From Hyphomicrobium_A sp963776675 (GTDB lineage Bacteria > Pseudomonadota > Alphaproteobacteria > Rhizobiales > Hyphomicrobiaceae): a stretch of DNA of 64,000 nt. Positions 7,988 to 22,150 of this stretch are shown piece after piece; position 1 is the stretch's first letter, and the number at the start of each line of letters is the position of its first letter. A program made the position numbers and the translations under genes. A model generated the notes under the pieces. It saw only the letters and a list, made by a program, of their open reading frames with translations. It ran no database searches and was not told the origin of the DNA. Where the stretch lies: the NCBI GenBank assembly GCA_963776675.1, contig CAVZNR010000026.1, forward strand, positions 37,494 to 101,493. The letters run 5' to 3'.

Positions 7988-8470
7988 TCATTTGGCGGCC
8001 TGCTTCTTGTCCGTATAGCCGGCGAGCTGGCCATCAATGACATAGCGCAGCATGGCGACCACCTGCTCGGGCGTCTCGGCCACGGCCAGGGCCGCGGCGT
8101 CGACCTCCTTGAGCGCGTGCGCGTTCTCGGGTCCGTGCAGCACGATCAGCGGCGTTCCGAGCGCTGCTGCGAAGCCCGCATCGAAGGCGGCGTTCCACTG
8201 CTTGTACTTGTCGCCGAAGCGCACCACGACGACATCGGCCGCCTCGATCAGCGTGCGCGTGCGGATGGCGTTGAGCTTGGCGCCCTTGTGGTCGTGCCAG
8301 AACTTGTTGGGCTCGGGGCCCAAGATCGCGACGCCGCAGTCGTCGGAGGCCTCGTGATGGGTGACGGGGCCTGAGAACTCGACATCGAGCCCGGCGGCGC
8401 GCGCGCCATCCGCGATCTGTTGGCGCCAGTCGGTGTGGATCTCGCCGGAGAGATAGATGCTCCAGGTCAT
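7988..8470 (-). CDS. ytoQ: YtoQ family protein
   Basis: A 160-residue cytoplasmic protein matching the YtoQ family: it opens with WSIYLSGEIHTDWR, continues with EFSGPVTHHEASDDCG and PNKFWHDHKGAKLNAIRTR, and has the nucleoside 2-deoxyribosyltransferase-like segment ADVVVVRFGDKYKQWNAAFD. The fold is expected to be Rossmann-like and related to nucleoside deoxyribosyltransferases, but no substrate is established. The start ATG follows a GGAGC-like site. It lies 75 bases upstream of the beta-lactamase gene on the same strand. Confidence 0.88.
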   Translation of the reverse strand: MTWSIYLSGEIHTDWRQQIADGARAAGLDVEFSGPVTHHEASDDCGVAILGPEPNKFWHDHKGAKLNAIRTRTLIEAADVVVVRFGDKYKQWNAAFDAGFAAALGTPLIVLHGPENAHALKEVDAAALAVAETPEQVVAMLRYVIDGQLAGYTDKKQAAK

Positions 8471-8540
8471 GGGGGCTCCTTAAGAAGTACCTTGTGCTGC
8501 GCCCTAACACGCGAAGTCCGGGCTCGCCAAGGATGGACTC

Positions 8541-8575
8541 CAAAAAGAAAACGGCGGGCTTTGAGGGCCCGCCGT
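8541..8575 (-). terminator. Rho-independent terminator of rpoD
   Basis: An 8-base-pair GC stem (CGGCGGGC at 8552-8559 with GCCCGCCG at 8567-8574) and a 7-base loop lie 26 bases after the rpoD stop. On the minus strand the stem is followed by TTTTCTTTTT (8541-8550 on the plus strand reads as an A-run). This is the classic intrinsic terminator layout for transcription leaving rpoD. Confidence 0.88.
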
Positions 8576-8600
8576 ATCAGTTTGCTGAGGGGAGACTTTC

Positions 8601-10655
<2,055 letters not shown>

Positions 10656-10876
10656 GGGTCTCAAGGGCTCTTATCCCGCGATATAAGCATCCAACTCATG
10701 TGCGGCAATCCGACACGGGGAGCGACCGTCCCTCGTCCCTATCGGCAGCGCACGTTCGAAAATGGTCGTCAGGCGTCCCACCTCAGTTCAACCCCATTCG
10801 ACCTGCGCCCCGCCTCAGCGAGGCAATTCCCCTCTTCGGCGCCCCCTTGGCCAACGGAGCAAGGGGCGCGCCAGTC

Positions 10877-12799
10877 TCACTCGCGCGGCTCTGCGAAGGG
10901 GGGCTGCTGGCTTGAGCTGGCAAGCAGGCCCTGGATCTCGCAGATGCGCGCAAGCGCGTCCTCGGAGCCGTCCCGGTGGTAAGCCCGGACGGCTGCGTCG
11001 AGCGACTTCTGCAAGCCGACCTGCCTCTCATGCAGCGCGAGGGCGTGGCGCCAGCCAACTTCCACCTCGGCTCGCGGGGCATCGGGCTCTGCGAAACGAT
11101 CGCTTCTATGCGTAACGGAACGCTCCACAAGGTCGATAACCTTGCCGAGGCCCGATACGCTCAATTGGGAGCGTAGGCTTGAGCTGTCAAGAGCATTTTC
11201 TTGGGCCTGGACCGTCAATATCGCGTCCCGGAGCCTTCCCACGGGCTCAGACAGCAATGTCGCCGCCGCAATCTCCTCGGCGTGCTCGTCGATCAGCCAG
11301 GGATGATTAAGGACAGTTTTGATGAGCAGGGCCTCGCGGGCGGGCGCCAGCTCGGCTTTTTGGGCCAGCTCCTGGCTCGCCGCCACCGACGACCGGCGGG
11401 GCTGCTCGTAGGACCGTTGACCCAGCCGGGCGCGCTCGCGGATGCGCCAGTCGGGGGTAATGTTATTGCGTCGCGTGCCGCTCTGCGTGCGCCGGTGCGG
11501 CCCCTCGGCGCGGGCAATCTCGCGCACGATGGTGCGGTTCAAGGTCCACAAGGTCTCGCGCAGCTCGCGCTCGTAGTGCGCCTTGACCGACGCGTCACCG
11601 ATGCGCGCCACCGTGGTCCGCAGGCTCTGCTCGAAGGCGGCGCGCTGCTCTGGCGTCGCCAGGTCGTGCGTCTCCTCCTCGCGCATCCATAAGACGTCGA
11701 ACAGCGCGCGCGTGCGGCCCAGCTCCTCCTCGAACGCCTGCGGTCCCTTCTGGCGCACGAGGTCGTCGGGATCGAGCCCGCCCGGCAGGAAGGAGAAGCG
11801 GACGCTGAATCCCGGTTTCAACAGCGGCAGCACCGTCTCGACGGCGCGGAAGGCGGCCTTGCGGCCGGCCGCGTCGCCGTCGAAGCACAGGATCGGCTCT
11901 GGCGCCAAGCGCCACAACAGCGCGACCTGCTCCTCGGTGAGCGCGGTGCCGAGCGGCGCCACCGTCTCCGCGAAGCCCGCCTCCGACAGCGCGATCACGT
12001 CCATATAGCCTTCGACCGCGACGACGCGCGACTTGTCGTGGGCGGGGCCGCGCGCGCGCTGCGCGTTGAACAGCACGTGGCCCTTGTGGAAGAGCGGCGT
12101 CTCCGGCGAGTTCATGTACTTCGCCGGTTGGTCGGGATCGAGCGCGCGGCCACCGAAGGCAATGACGCGGTCTTTCAAATCGGTGATCGGAAACATGACG
12201 CGATGACGGAAGCGATCGTAGGCGACGGGAATCTCCTCGCCGCCGATCAGCATGCCCGACGCGATCATCTCCTCGGTCGTGAAGCCCGCCTTGGCGAGAT
12301 GCTGTTTCAGTGCCGACTTGTCGTTGGGGCCATAGCCCAAACGGAACGTCTGGATCGTCTCATGCGCCAGCCCGCGTTTTTCCAGGTAGCGCCGCGCCTC
12401 GCCGCCGGGGCCGCTCTTGAGCGCCGCCTCGAAGAAGGCCGCCGAGGCCTCCATCAGGCGGTAGAGCCTCTGGCGCTCGTCCTCGCGCGCCTCATCGTGC
12501 GCCGAGACTTTCGGCAGCGGCACGCCGGCTTCGCCCGCGAGCCGCTCCACCGCCTCGGGGAACGACAGCCCCTCGGTCTTCATCAGGAACGTGAAGATGT
12601 CCCCATGCTCGCCCGAGGCGAAGCAATGATAGAAGCCCTTCTGGTCGTTGACCGTGAAGGACGGCGTTCGCTCATCCTTGAAGGGCGATAGTCCCTTGTA
12701 CTCGCGGCCCGCGCGCTTCAACGGCACCTTGCGGCCCACGACGTGGCTGACGGACAGCCGCGCGCGGATCTCATCCAGGAGGTGCGGGGGATAGCGCAT
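10877..12799 (-). CDS. dnaG: DNA primase DnaG with degenerate zinc finger
   Basis: Synthesises RNA primers for the replication fork. The 640-residue protein has the usual order: zinc-binding-like domain (1-100), RNA polymerase core, TOPRIM with VVAVEGYMDVIAL and CFDGDAAGRKAA, and a C-terminal DnaB-binding domain. The zinc site is unusual. Where most primases have C-P-F-H and H-C-F-G-C, this one has GLSPFKDE (Ser38, Lys41) and YHCFASGEHGD (Cys59, Ser62). Three of the four ligands are therefore missing. Similar loss is known to me in other Hyphomicrobiales primases, so it is likely a lineage trait rather than damage. It lies upstream of rpoD on the same strand in the conserved macromolecular synthesis order. 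Confidence 0.97.
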   Translation of the reverse strand: MRYPPHLLDEIRARLSVSHVVGRKVPLKRAGREYKGLSPFKDERTPSFTVNDQKGFYHCFASGEHGDIFTFLMKTEGLSFPEAVERLAGEAGVPLPKVSAHDEAREDERQRLYRLMEASAAFFEAALKSGPGGEARRYLEKRGLAHETIQTFRLGYGPNDKSALKQHLAKAGFTTEEMIASGMLIGGEEIPVAYDRFRHRVMFPITDLKDRVIAFGGRALDPDQPAKYMNSPETPLFHKGHVLFNAQRARGPAHDKSRVVAVEGYMDVIALSEAGFAETVAPLGTALTEEQVALLWRLAPEPILCFDGDAAGRKAAFRAVETVLPLLKPGFSVRFSFLPGGLDPDDLVRQKGPQAFEEELGRTRALFDVLWMREEETHDLATPEQRAAFEQSLRTTVARIGDASVKAHYERELRETLWTLNRTIVREIARAEGPHRRTQSGTRRNNITPDWRIRERARLGQRSYEQPRRSSVAASQELAQKAELAPAREALLIKTVLNHPWLIDEHAEEIAAATLLSEPVGRLRDAILTVQAQENALDSSSLRSQLSVSGLGKVIDLVERSVTHRSDRFAEPDAPRAEVEVGWRHALALHERQVGLQKSLDAAVRAYHRDGSEDALARICEIQGLLASSSQQPPFAEPRE

Positions 12800-12955
12800 G
12801 GGGGCCCGTTCAACGAATCAGCAGTGAGTTCGACTTATCGTCTGATTCGGGGGAGGGGCGGACGGTCCGCAACGAGGCTGTCCCCCCTTTGAACAGGCCT
12901 GAAACTGCGGCAAAGCCGCCAAATCAAGGCGGCGCCCGTGTCCCAGGAGGGAATA

Positions 12956-13549
12956 TTGGCGATCCACCCGTCCCTCGAGATCTATCTCGCCCGCCACGGG
13001 CAAACCGAGTTCAACTGCGAAAATCGGTTCTGCGGGGCGTCCGATTCGCCTTTGACCCCGCTGGGGGTCGAGGAGGCGCATCGCAACGGCCGCGTGCTAC
13101 GGGGGCATGTCGGTAAGCGCACCGACCTGCACATCGTCTCGAGCCCGTTGAAGCGGGCGCTCCATACCGCGACCATCATCCGCAGCGAGCTGCATCGCTC
13201 CGAAATCCCGATCGCCACCGATACGCGCCTGCGCGAGATCGATTTTGGCGCGTGGGAAGGGCTCACGCTTGCCGAGATCAAGTCGCGCTATCCGGCCGAG
13301 TGGGAAAAACGCGTGGCCGACCGTTGGCACCACGCGGCGCCGGGCGGCGAGAGCTACGCAGGCGTTGCCGCCCGCGTTGGCAGCTGGCTCGCCGAGCAGC
13401 AGGGTGTCGCGCTCGTCGTCACCCACGGCGCTGTCGACCGTATCCTGCGGGGGATCTACGCGGGCCTGCCGCCGGAAGAGATCTGCGCGTTGGCAGAGCC
13501 GCAGGACGAGATGTTTGTCCTAAAGGGCGGAAGCATCTCCGTGCTGTGA
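12956..13549 (+). CDS. Histidine phosphatase family protein
   Basis: Member of the phosphoglycerate mutase-like histidine phosphatase superfamily, about 197 residues. The phosphohistidine motif is YLARHGQTEFN (His14), with the second catalytic histidine in VTHGAVDR near residue 156. Arg and Glu partners lie in SSPLKRALHTA and EIDFGAWEG. The substrate is not predictable from sequence. I chose the TTG at 12956 as start because a perfect AGGAGG lies 5 bases upstream. A GTG at 12938 would add six residues but has no good ribosome site. It is divergent from dnaG. Confidence 0.88.
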   Translation: MAIHPSLEIYLARHGQTEFNCENRFCGASDSPLTPLGVEEAHRNGRVLRGHVGKRTDLHIVSSPLKRALHTATIIRSELHRSEIPIATDTRLREIDFGAWEGLTLAEIKSRYPAEWEKRVADRWHHAAPGGESYAGVAARVGSWLAEQQGVALVVTHGAVDRILRGIYAGLPPEEICALAEPQDEMFVLKGGSISVL

Positions 13550-13582
13550 CGCACCCATTGGGAGAGGAGCTGGCGGCGCGGG

Positions 13583-14032
13583 CTACTTCAAAAGCTCTTT
13601 GACATGCGCGCTGGCTTTGCCGAAGTCCATCTGCCCGGTGTACTTGGCTTTGAGCGCGCCCATCACCTTGCCCATGTCCTTCGGCCCCGCCGCGCCCGTC
13701 TCCTTGATCACCGCCGCGATTGCCGCCTTCGCCTCGGCCTCGCTCATCTGCTTGGGCATATAGACTTCGATGATCGTGATCTCGGCGGCCTCCTTGTCGG
13801 CGAGGTCCTGACGCCCGCCCGCCGTGTACTGCTCAATGGAGTCGCGGCGCTGCTTCACCATCTTGGCGAGCACCGAGAGGATGTCGGCGTCCGTAATCTT
13901 GTCCTTGCCCGACGGGCGCGCATCGATGTCGGCCGATTTGATGGCGGCGTTGATCAGGCGCAGCGTGCCGACGCGGTCCTTCTCGCCCGCTTTCATCGCC
14001 TCCTTGAGGTCGGCATTGATCTTGTCGCGCAT
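13583..14032 (-). CDS. yqeY: GatB/YqeY domain protein
   Basis: A 149-residue protein of the YqeY family: it opens with INADLKEAMKAGEKDRVGTL, followed by LINAAIKSADIDAR, VKQRRDSIEQYTAGGR and the C-terminal DMGKVMGALKAKYTGQMDFG. The helical domain is shared with the tail of GatB, the tRNA-dependent amidotransferase subunit, and may bind tRNA. The free-standing protein has no settled role. The ATG at 14032 follows an AGGAGG site. It lies between dnaG and carA, as in related alphaproteobacteria. Confidence 0.93.
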   Translation of the reverse strand: MRDKINADLKEAMKAGEKDRVGTLRLINAAIKSADIDARPSGKDKITDADILSVLAKMVKQRRDSIEQYTAGGRQDLADKEAAEITIIEVYMPKQMSEAEAKAAIAAVIKETGAAGPKDMGKVMGALKAKYTGQMDFGKASAHVKELLK

Positions 14033-14223
14033 GGTGCCTCCTTGGTCTGAGGTGCGCCTTTTGAACCGGCACAATGCCGAAGGCAAGGCGGTACCGTGCC
14101 ATAAAAGGGGGCTACAACTGACTGCAGCGCAGCGTCTTGGTGCCGGCGCCAGTCATCCCAATGGATCCCGCCGGCACCTCAGGCCGTTCGCATCTTGTCC
14201 ACGCCGGCTACGGAGAATTGCCC

Positions 14224-14583
14224 ATGACCGCGATTTTGAAGTCTCTCCTTACACTGATCTTGGTGATCGCGGCGCTCGCGCTCTACGTCATCATCGAGGT
14301 GGTCGTCGCCATGGTCGCCTACATGTATCTGGCGCTCAATCACGTGGAGACGTTCGGCCACCTCATCGCCTATTCGCGCGATCTGTTGAACCTCTTCGCC
14401 AACCAGCTCGAGCAATGGTCGCCGGAGCTGGCGACGCAGGCCTACACGACCCTGCTGGGAGAGCTGGGGCCCAAGTCGATCCTGCTGCTGCTGATCGGCC
14501 TCGCCGTCAGCGCCATCGGCCGGCTGGCGACCTGGAGCGCGCAGGCTTGGTTCCGCCGCGAGCGCGCGCAGTACTATGGCTGA
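14224..14583 (+). CDS. Two-helix membrane protein, unknown function
   Basis: A 119-residue protein with two strongly hydrophobic segments, one near the N-terminus (SLLTLILVIAALALYVIIEV, about residues 7-26, continuing to residue 37) and one near residue 85 (SILLLLIGLAVSAIG). An amphipathic, glutamine-rich stretch lies between them. The N-terminal segment could act as an uncleaved signal anchor. I do not recognise a family. The ATG at 14224 has a GGAG site 9 bases upstream. The last 10 bases overlap the convergent cupin gene. Confidence 0.72.
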   Translation: MTAILKSLLTLILVIAALALYVIIEVVVAMVAYMYLALNHVETFGHLIAYSRDLLNLFANQLEQWSPELATQAYTTLLGELGPKSILLLLIGLAVSAIGRLATWSAQAWFRRERAQYYG

Positions 14584-15056
14584 GCGGGTTGAGCACCGCC
14601 GCCCGGATCGGCGACGTGCTCCACGCTTTCCTGCTCGTTCGGATCGGTGCGCGCCACGATCGCCTCGGCGGTCTCGGTGTCGCTCAGGTTGATCGGCTTA
14701 TGGGGCAGGTCGGCGGGGATATAGAGAAAGTCTCCGGCCTCGTTGACGACGCTCTTCTTCAGGCCCTCGCCATAGAGCGTCTTCACGCGTCCCTTGATGA
14801 GGTAGATCACCGTCTCGTAGCCTTTGTGCCGGTGCGCCTTGGCAGAGCCTCCGGGCGGGATCACCACCTTGTTCATGGAGATGTGCTTGGCGCCAGCATT
14901 CTGGCCGGAGATGCCCCTGAAATTTGGCAAGCCCTGCTTGGTCTGCGTCGTAGCCGTGGGACGGATGACGACGATCTCGGCTTCCTTCGCCGTCTCCACG
15001 GCGAGGACCGGCCCCGTGCAAAGCGCGAGTGTCACCGCGATTGCGGAAAAACGCAT
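14574..15056 (-). CDS. Exported cupin-domain protein
   Basis: A 160-residue protein with a signal peptide (MRFSAIAVTLALCTGPVLA) and a single cupin domain. Motif 1 is G-x5-H-x-H in PPGGSAKAHRHKGYETVIYL and motif 2 is G-D-F-L-Y-I-P-A-D-L-P-H. Two histidines, one glutamate and a later histidine could bind a metal. The mature protein should be periplasmic, which is less common for cupins. The substrate is unknown. An AGGAGG-like site precedes the ATG at 15056. It is divergent from carA. Confidence 0.85.
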   Translation of the reverse strand: MRFSAIAVTLALCTGPVLAVETAKEAEIVVIRPTATTQTKQGLPNFRGISGQNAGAKHISMNKVVIPPGGSAKAHRHKGYETVIYLIKGRVKTLYGEGLKKSVVNEAGDFLYIPADLPHKPINLSDTETAEAIVARTDPNEQESVEHVADPGGGAQPAQP

Positions 15057-15240
15057 GGGGACCTCCTTCAAGCTGCCGGCCAGATGCTGCCGAATATGGC
15101 GCTGCCTCAATAACGTGCAAGGGCGCGGCTGCGTGCGGCCTTGTACGCGGCGCCCCGGTTGACCGCAGCTGGCGCTTCTCCTAGGGTCCGCGCCGCATCC
15201 GCCCCGAGCCGCCAGAACGTGCGCCGAAAAGTAGGCGCGG

Positions 15241-16467
15241 GTGCCCGGAGCCGCCGATTTGAGCACGACCCTACCTTCCTCCAACGCGCCGCCCGCACCG
15301 TGGGCCGATGCGCCGTTGACGGGGCGCCTCGTCCTGGCCGACGGCACGGTGATCGCGGGTGAGGGGCTGGGCGCCACCGGGACCGCTGTCGGCGAGGTCT
15401 GCTTCAATACGGCGATGACCGGCTACCAGGAGATCCTGACCGATCCCTCCTACGCGGGTCAGATCATCACCTTCACGTTCCCCCACATCGGCAACGTCGG
15501 CGCCAACGTGGAGGACACCGAGACCTCCAATCTCGCAGCGCGCTCGGGCGTGCGCGGCTGCGTCCTGCGTGCGCCCATCACGAACGCCTCCAACTACCGC
15601 GCACGCGAGCATCTCGACCGCTGGCTGAAGGCGCGGGGCATCATCGCGCTCGCCGGCGTCGACACGCGCGCGCTGACCGCGCGCATCCGCGAGAAGGGGA
15701 TGCCCAACGGCGTCATTGCGCACGACGCGGGCGGCAAGTTCGACCTCGACAAGCTCAAGGCCGAGGCGGCCGCGTGGCCGGGCCTCGACGGCATGGATCT
15801 CGTGCCCGAGGTGACGAGCGGGCAAAGCTACACTTGGGATGAGACGCGCTGGGTTTGGGGCGAAGGCTACGGCCACGCAACAAGCCCGCAGTTCCACGTC
15901 GTCGCCGTCGACTACGGCTTGAAGCGCAACATCCTGCGTTGCCTGGCAAGTGCCGGCTGCAAGGTGACGGTGGTGCCGGCCACCGCTCAGGCAGCCGAGA
16001 TCCTGGAGCGCAAACCTGACGGCGTCTTCCTGTCGAACGGTCCCGGCGATCCGGCCGCCACCGGGCGCTATGCTGTGCCCGAGATCCAGAAGCTCGTCAG
16101 CTCCGGGCTGCCCGTGTTCGGTATCTGCCTCGGCCATCAGATGCTCGCGCTCGCGCTCGGTGCCAAGACGCGCAAAATGCATCAGGGCCACCACGGCGCC
16201 AATCATCCGGTGAAGGACTTCACCACCGAGAAGGTGGAGATCACCTCCATGAACCACGGCTTCACCGTGGACCGCGAGACGCTGCCCAAGGGCGTGGAGG
16301 AGACCCACGTGTCCCTCTTCGACGGCTCCAACTGCGGCATACAACTCAAGGGGCGGCCGGTGTTCTCGGTCCAGTATCACCCCGAGGCCTCCCCCGGTCC
16401 CCAGGACAGCCATTACCTGTTCGACCGCTTCGTGGCTTTCATGCGCAGCAACAAGAAGGGCCGCTGA
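15241..16467 (+). CDS. carA: Carbamoyl phosphate synthase small subunit
   Basis: Glutaminase subunit that hydrolyses glutamine and passes ammonia to CarB for carbamoyl phosphate synthesis (arginine and pyrimidine pathways). The 408-residue protein has the CPSase small-chain domain (LADGTVIAGEGLGATGTAVG, FNTAMTGYQEILTDPSYAGQ). A class I glutamine amidotransferase domain follows: FGICLGHQMLAL with the nucleophile Cys near residue 296, and QYHPEASPGP with the catalytic His. The start is a GTG at 15241, and a TTG at 15259 is an alternative. carB lies about 1.7 kb downstream, separated by two secreted paralogues. Confidence 0.96.
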   Translation: MPGAADLSTTLPSSNAPPAPWADAPLTGRLVLADGTVIAGEGLGATGTAVGEVCFNTAMTGYQEILTDPSYAGQIITFTFPHIGNVGANVEDTETSNLAARSGVRGCVLRAPITNASNYRAREHLDRWLKARGIIALAGVDTRALTARIREKGMPNGVIAHDAGGKFDLDKLKAEAAAWPGLDGMDLVPEVTSGQSYTWDETRWVWGEGYGHATSPQFHVVAVDYGLKRNILRCLASAGCKVTVVPATAQAAEILERKPDGVFLSNGPGDPAATGRYAVPEIQKLVSSGLPVFGICLGHQMLALALGAKTRKMHQGHHGANHPVKDFTTEKVEITSMNHGFTVDRETLPKGVEETHVSLFDGSNCGIQLKGRPVFSVQYHPEASPGPQDSHYLFDRFVAFMRSNKKGR

Positions 16468-16586
16468 GCGCTGGAACGGGCAGCTTTACCCTACGAAACA
16501 TTAACCCGGGTGGGGCTCCCGTGGTTGCTTGCCCTCGATATAGTGTGACAACAACAATAAACTGGCCGCGGCCTGGGAGGACCTGA

Positions 16587-17234
16587 ATGCACCGTTTGCT
16601 CGTAGCAAGCCTGATCGTCGTCGCCGTGTCGGCGGGTCCGGCTTTGAGTGCCGAGCCCTCCTGCCGAGAGCAGGTGCGCGACGCCTTCATCAAGCAGCGG
16701 TCTTCGCGCGCCTTCACCATGGTGGCCGACCTCAACGGCGAGAGCGGGCCGGCGAAGATCACCGTCGAGTACGTGCCGCCCGACCGTATGCGCCAGACAA
16801 TCGTTGCTCCCAACCGGCCGGCCCCGCTCGAGACTGTGCTCGTCGGCACGCGCGCTTGGAGCCGCCAGGGGGCTGTCTGGGAGGAGCTGATGCCGGCCAT
16901 CGCCCAGACCATCATCGCGCAAGTGCACGAGGCCGTGGTCGAGCCACCCAAGGACGTCGGGGAGTTCGAGTGCATCGACAAGGCGACCATTGACGGCAAG
17001 GAGTACCTCGCCTATCGCAGCGTCGAGAGGGGCGGGGCAGCCGCCAGGGGATCGACGGTATCGCGGCCCGTGCACCGCACGATCTACGTCGATCCCGAGA
17101 CCGGATTGCCGGCAATCAACGAAGTGGTCGAGGAGAAACCCGGTGCGGCGCCGCTGTTCCGGGGCGTCTATGCCTATCCGGCCGACCTTGAGATCGAAGG
17201 GCACCCGGAAGCTCCGCTGGCAACAATCCGTTGA
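16587..17234 (+). CDS. Secreted protein, car-locus paralogue 1
   Basis: A 215-residue exported protein (signal peptide MHRLLVASLIVVAVSAGPALS). The mature part contains VEYVPPDRMRQ, LETVLVGTRAW, GEFECIDK and IYVDPETGLP, and ends in a Y-x-Y-P-x-D-L-x-I-E strand. All of these recur in the next gene, so the two are tandem paralogues. Each has two conserved cysteines (SCREQ near the mature N-terminus and FEC), which could pair. The pattern of beta strands plus a D-R-M-R-Q motif resembles lipid-binding LolA/RseB-like periplasmic proteins, but I cannot confirm the family. It lies directly between carA and carB. Confidence 0.78.
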   Translation: MHRLLVASLIVVAVSAGPALSAEPSCREQVRDAFIKQRSSRAFTMVADLNGESGPAKITVEYVPPDRMRQTIVAPNRPAPLETVLVGTRAWSRQGAVWEELMPAIAQTIIAQVHEAVVEPPKDVGEFECIDKATIDGKEYLAYRSVERGGAAARGSTVSRPVHRTIYVDPETGLPAINEVVEEKPGAAPLFRGVYAYPADLEIEGHPEAPLATIR

Positions 17235-17314
17235 GCCTGCCCGATCGAGCATTGTTCATTGAGTGTTGTCCGCGCGCCGGAAGCGTGCGGCGCAAAGAGA
17301 AGGAGGAAAGTTAG

Positions 17315-17987
17315 ATGCGCCGATTGCTGATGGCCACGGCCCTGTTGGTTGCAGCGAGTGCTGCAGCCCAAGCCTCGTCCTGCAAGGACGAGGTCGCCAC
17401 CGCGCTGGAACGCCAGCGCAAGTCGAGCGGTTTTCGCATGGAAACCAAGATGATCAGCGAGCAGGGCCCTGTCGACATGACCGTCGACTACGTCCTTCCC
17501 GACCGCATGCGTCAGGTCGTCAAGTCCGCCATCGACCCGGTGCCGATCGAGACGGTTCTGGTCGGAAATGTGGCTTGGAACTCATCGCGAGGGTGATCCG
17601 TGGACGCCGCTCAACCCCAAGCTGACGAGCGACCTCATCACACAGCTCGATGAGAACCTGGGCGACGAGCCGGGCGAGCTTGGTGACTTCGAGTGCCTCG
17701 GCAAGAAGCCTGTGGATGGTCGCGATATGCTTGCCTATCAGGGTGAGGGCGCCCCAAAGAACGTGGGCGATGAGAAGCCGCCGAAGCTTCCCGACCGGCC
17801 CGTGCGCATCATCTACGTCGACAGCACCACGGGGCTGCCCATGCGCTCGATTTTTGCCCGCGCCAACAAGCTGGATAGGCCCATCTTCGAAGCGAACTAC
17901 AGCTATCCGGTCGATCTCAAGATCGAGGCGCCGAAGGTTCCCGCCCAGGCGGACGCCAAGTCCGACGACACGACCAAGTCGAAGTAG
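17315..17987 (+). CDS. Secreted protein, car-locus paralogue 2, +1 frameshift
   Basis: Tandem copy of the preceding gene with its own signal peptide (MRRLLMATALLVAASAAAQA) and the same landmarks: SCKDEV, VDYVLPDRMRQ, IETVLVGNVAW, GDFECLGKK, IYVDSTTGLP and YSYPVDLKIE. The frame breaks after AWNSS. One extra C at about 17588 changes TCG-GAG-GGT to a TGA stop. Removing it yields a 223-residue protein close in length to paralogue 1. An AGGAGG ribosome site lies before the ATG at 17315. The C-terminal tail is charged (KSDDTTKSK). Duplicated but clearly diverged, so the duplication is old. Confidence 0.76.
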
Positions 17988-18131
17988 CCGACGCTCCTTC
18001 CGGCCGCGCGGAAAACCGGCGCCGGCAGGCTCGCACGCGGGCCTGCCGCCGCCTGGGATGGCGCATGCCGGCCCGGCCTGCGGCCGCACCGCTATAGCCA
18101 AAGGCCGAGATCGGCAATAAAAGGCCGCCTC

Positions 18132-21502
<3,371 letters not shown>

Positions 21503-21610
21503 TCCACCGGGCCCATCCGCCAGCGCGGAAAAGGCCGTTCCACACGAGTTGAAGGTTGTGTGTCGAGGTGGTCCTGGCGACCGCGCCGGGCCTATGGGAG
21601 ACGTTAGGAA

Positions 21611-22090
21611 ATGACTATGGAACGGGTGCCGATGACCATTGAGGGCTTCCAGACGCTTGAAAGCGAGCTGCAGCGCCTCAAATCGGAAGAGCGCCCCCGC
21701 ATCATCCAGCAGATTGCCGAGGCGCGTGCGCACGGAGATCTGTCGGAGAACGCCGAATACCATGCCGCCAAGGAGGCGCAGGGTTTCAACGAGGCGCGCG
21801 TCGCTGACCTGGAGGACCGCATCGGCCGCGCCGACGTGATCGACACCTCCAAGCTATCGGGCAACACCGTCAAGTTCGGCGCCACCGTAACGCTCGTCGA
21901 CGAGGACACCGAAGAGAAGGTCAAATACAAGATCGTCGGGGACTTCGAAGCGAACGTGCGCGAGGGCAAAATCTCAATTTCCTCGCCGATTGCGCGCGCG
22001 CTCATTGGCAAGTCGAAGAACGACACCGCCGAGGTGACGACGCCCAAGGGTGCCCGGTCCTACCAGATCCTCAAAATCGAGTGGAAGTGA
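21611..22090 (+). CDS. greA: Transcription elongation factor GreA
   Basis: Rescues backtracked RNA polymerase by stimulating transcript cleavage. The 159-residue protein has the N-terminal coiled coil with the acidic tip in EARAHGDLSENAEYHAAKEA and the C-terminal FKBP-like domain (VTLVDEDTEEKVKYKIVGD, SPIARALIGKSKNDTAEV). The ATG at 21611 follows a TAGGAA site; a second ATG is at 21617. It lies downstream of carB, as in related genomes, and its stop is inside a strong hairpin. Confidence 0.96.
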   Translation: MTMERVPMTIEGFQTLESELQRLKSEERPRIIQQIAEARAHGDLSENAEYHAAKEAQGFNEARVADLEDRIGRADVIDTSKLSGNTVKFGATVTLVDEDTEEKVKYKIVGDFEANVREGKISISSPIARALIGKSKNDTAEVTTPKGARSYQILKIEWK

Positions 22091-22134
22091 TGGCGCGCTT
22101 TCCGCGCGCCGTCATCCTCGGACTTGGTCCGAGG
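22088..22134. terminator. Paired hairpins after greA
   Basis: Two back-to-back inverted repeats sit in the 60-base convergent gap between greA and the Lrp gene. The first (22088-22098 pairing with 22104-22114) is 11 base pairs with one G-T type mismatch and a 5-base loop. The second (CCTCGGAC at 22116-22123 with GTCCGAGG at 22127-22134) is a perfect 8-pair stem with a 3-base loop. Neither is followed by a long U-run. Likely roles are bidirectional termination or mRNA 3' protection. The second resembles TCATCCTCGG-type dispersed palindromes of alphaproteobacteria. Confidence 0.6.
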
Positions 22135-22150
22135 TTCCACGCTCCGTCTA

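Noticed and set aside
6764..8374. A long plus-strand frame across the beta-lactamase and ytoQ
   Set aside because: It runs opposite two well-supported genes and has no recognisable domain.
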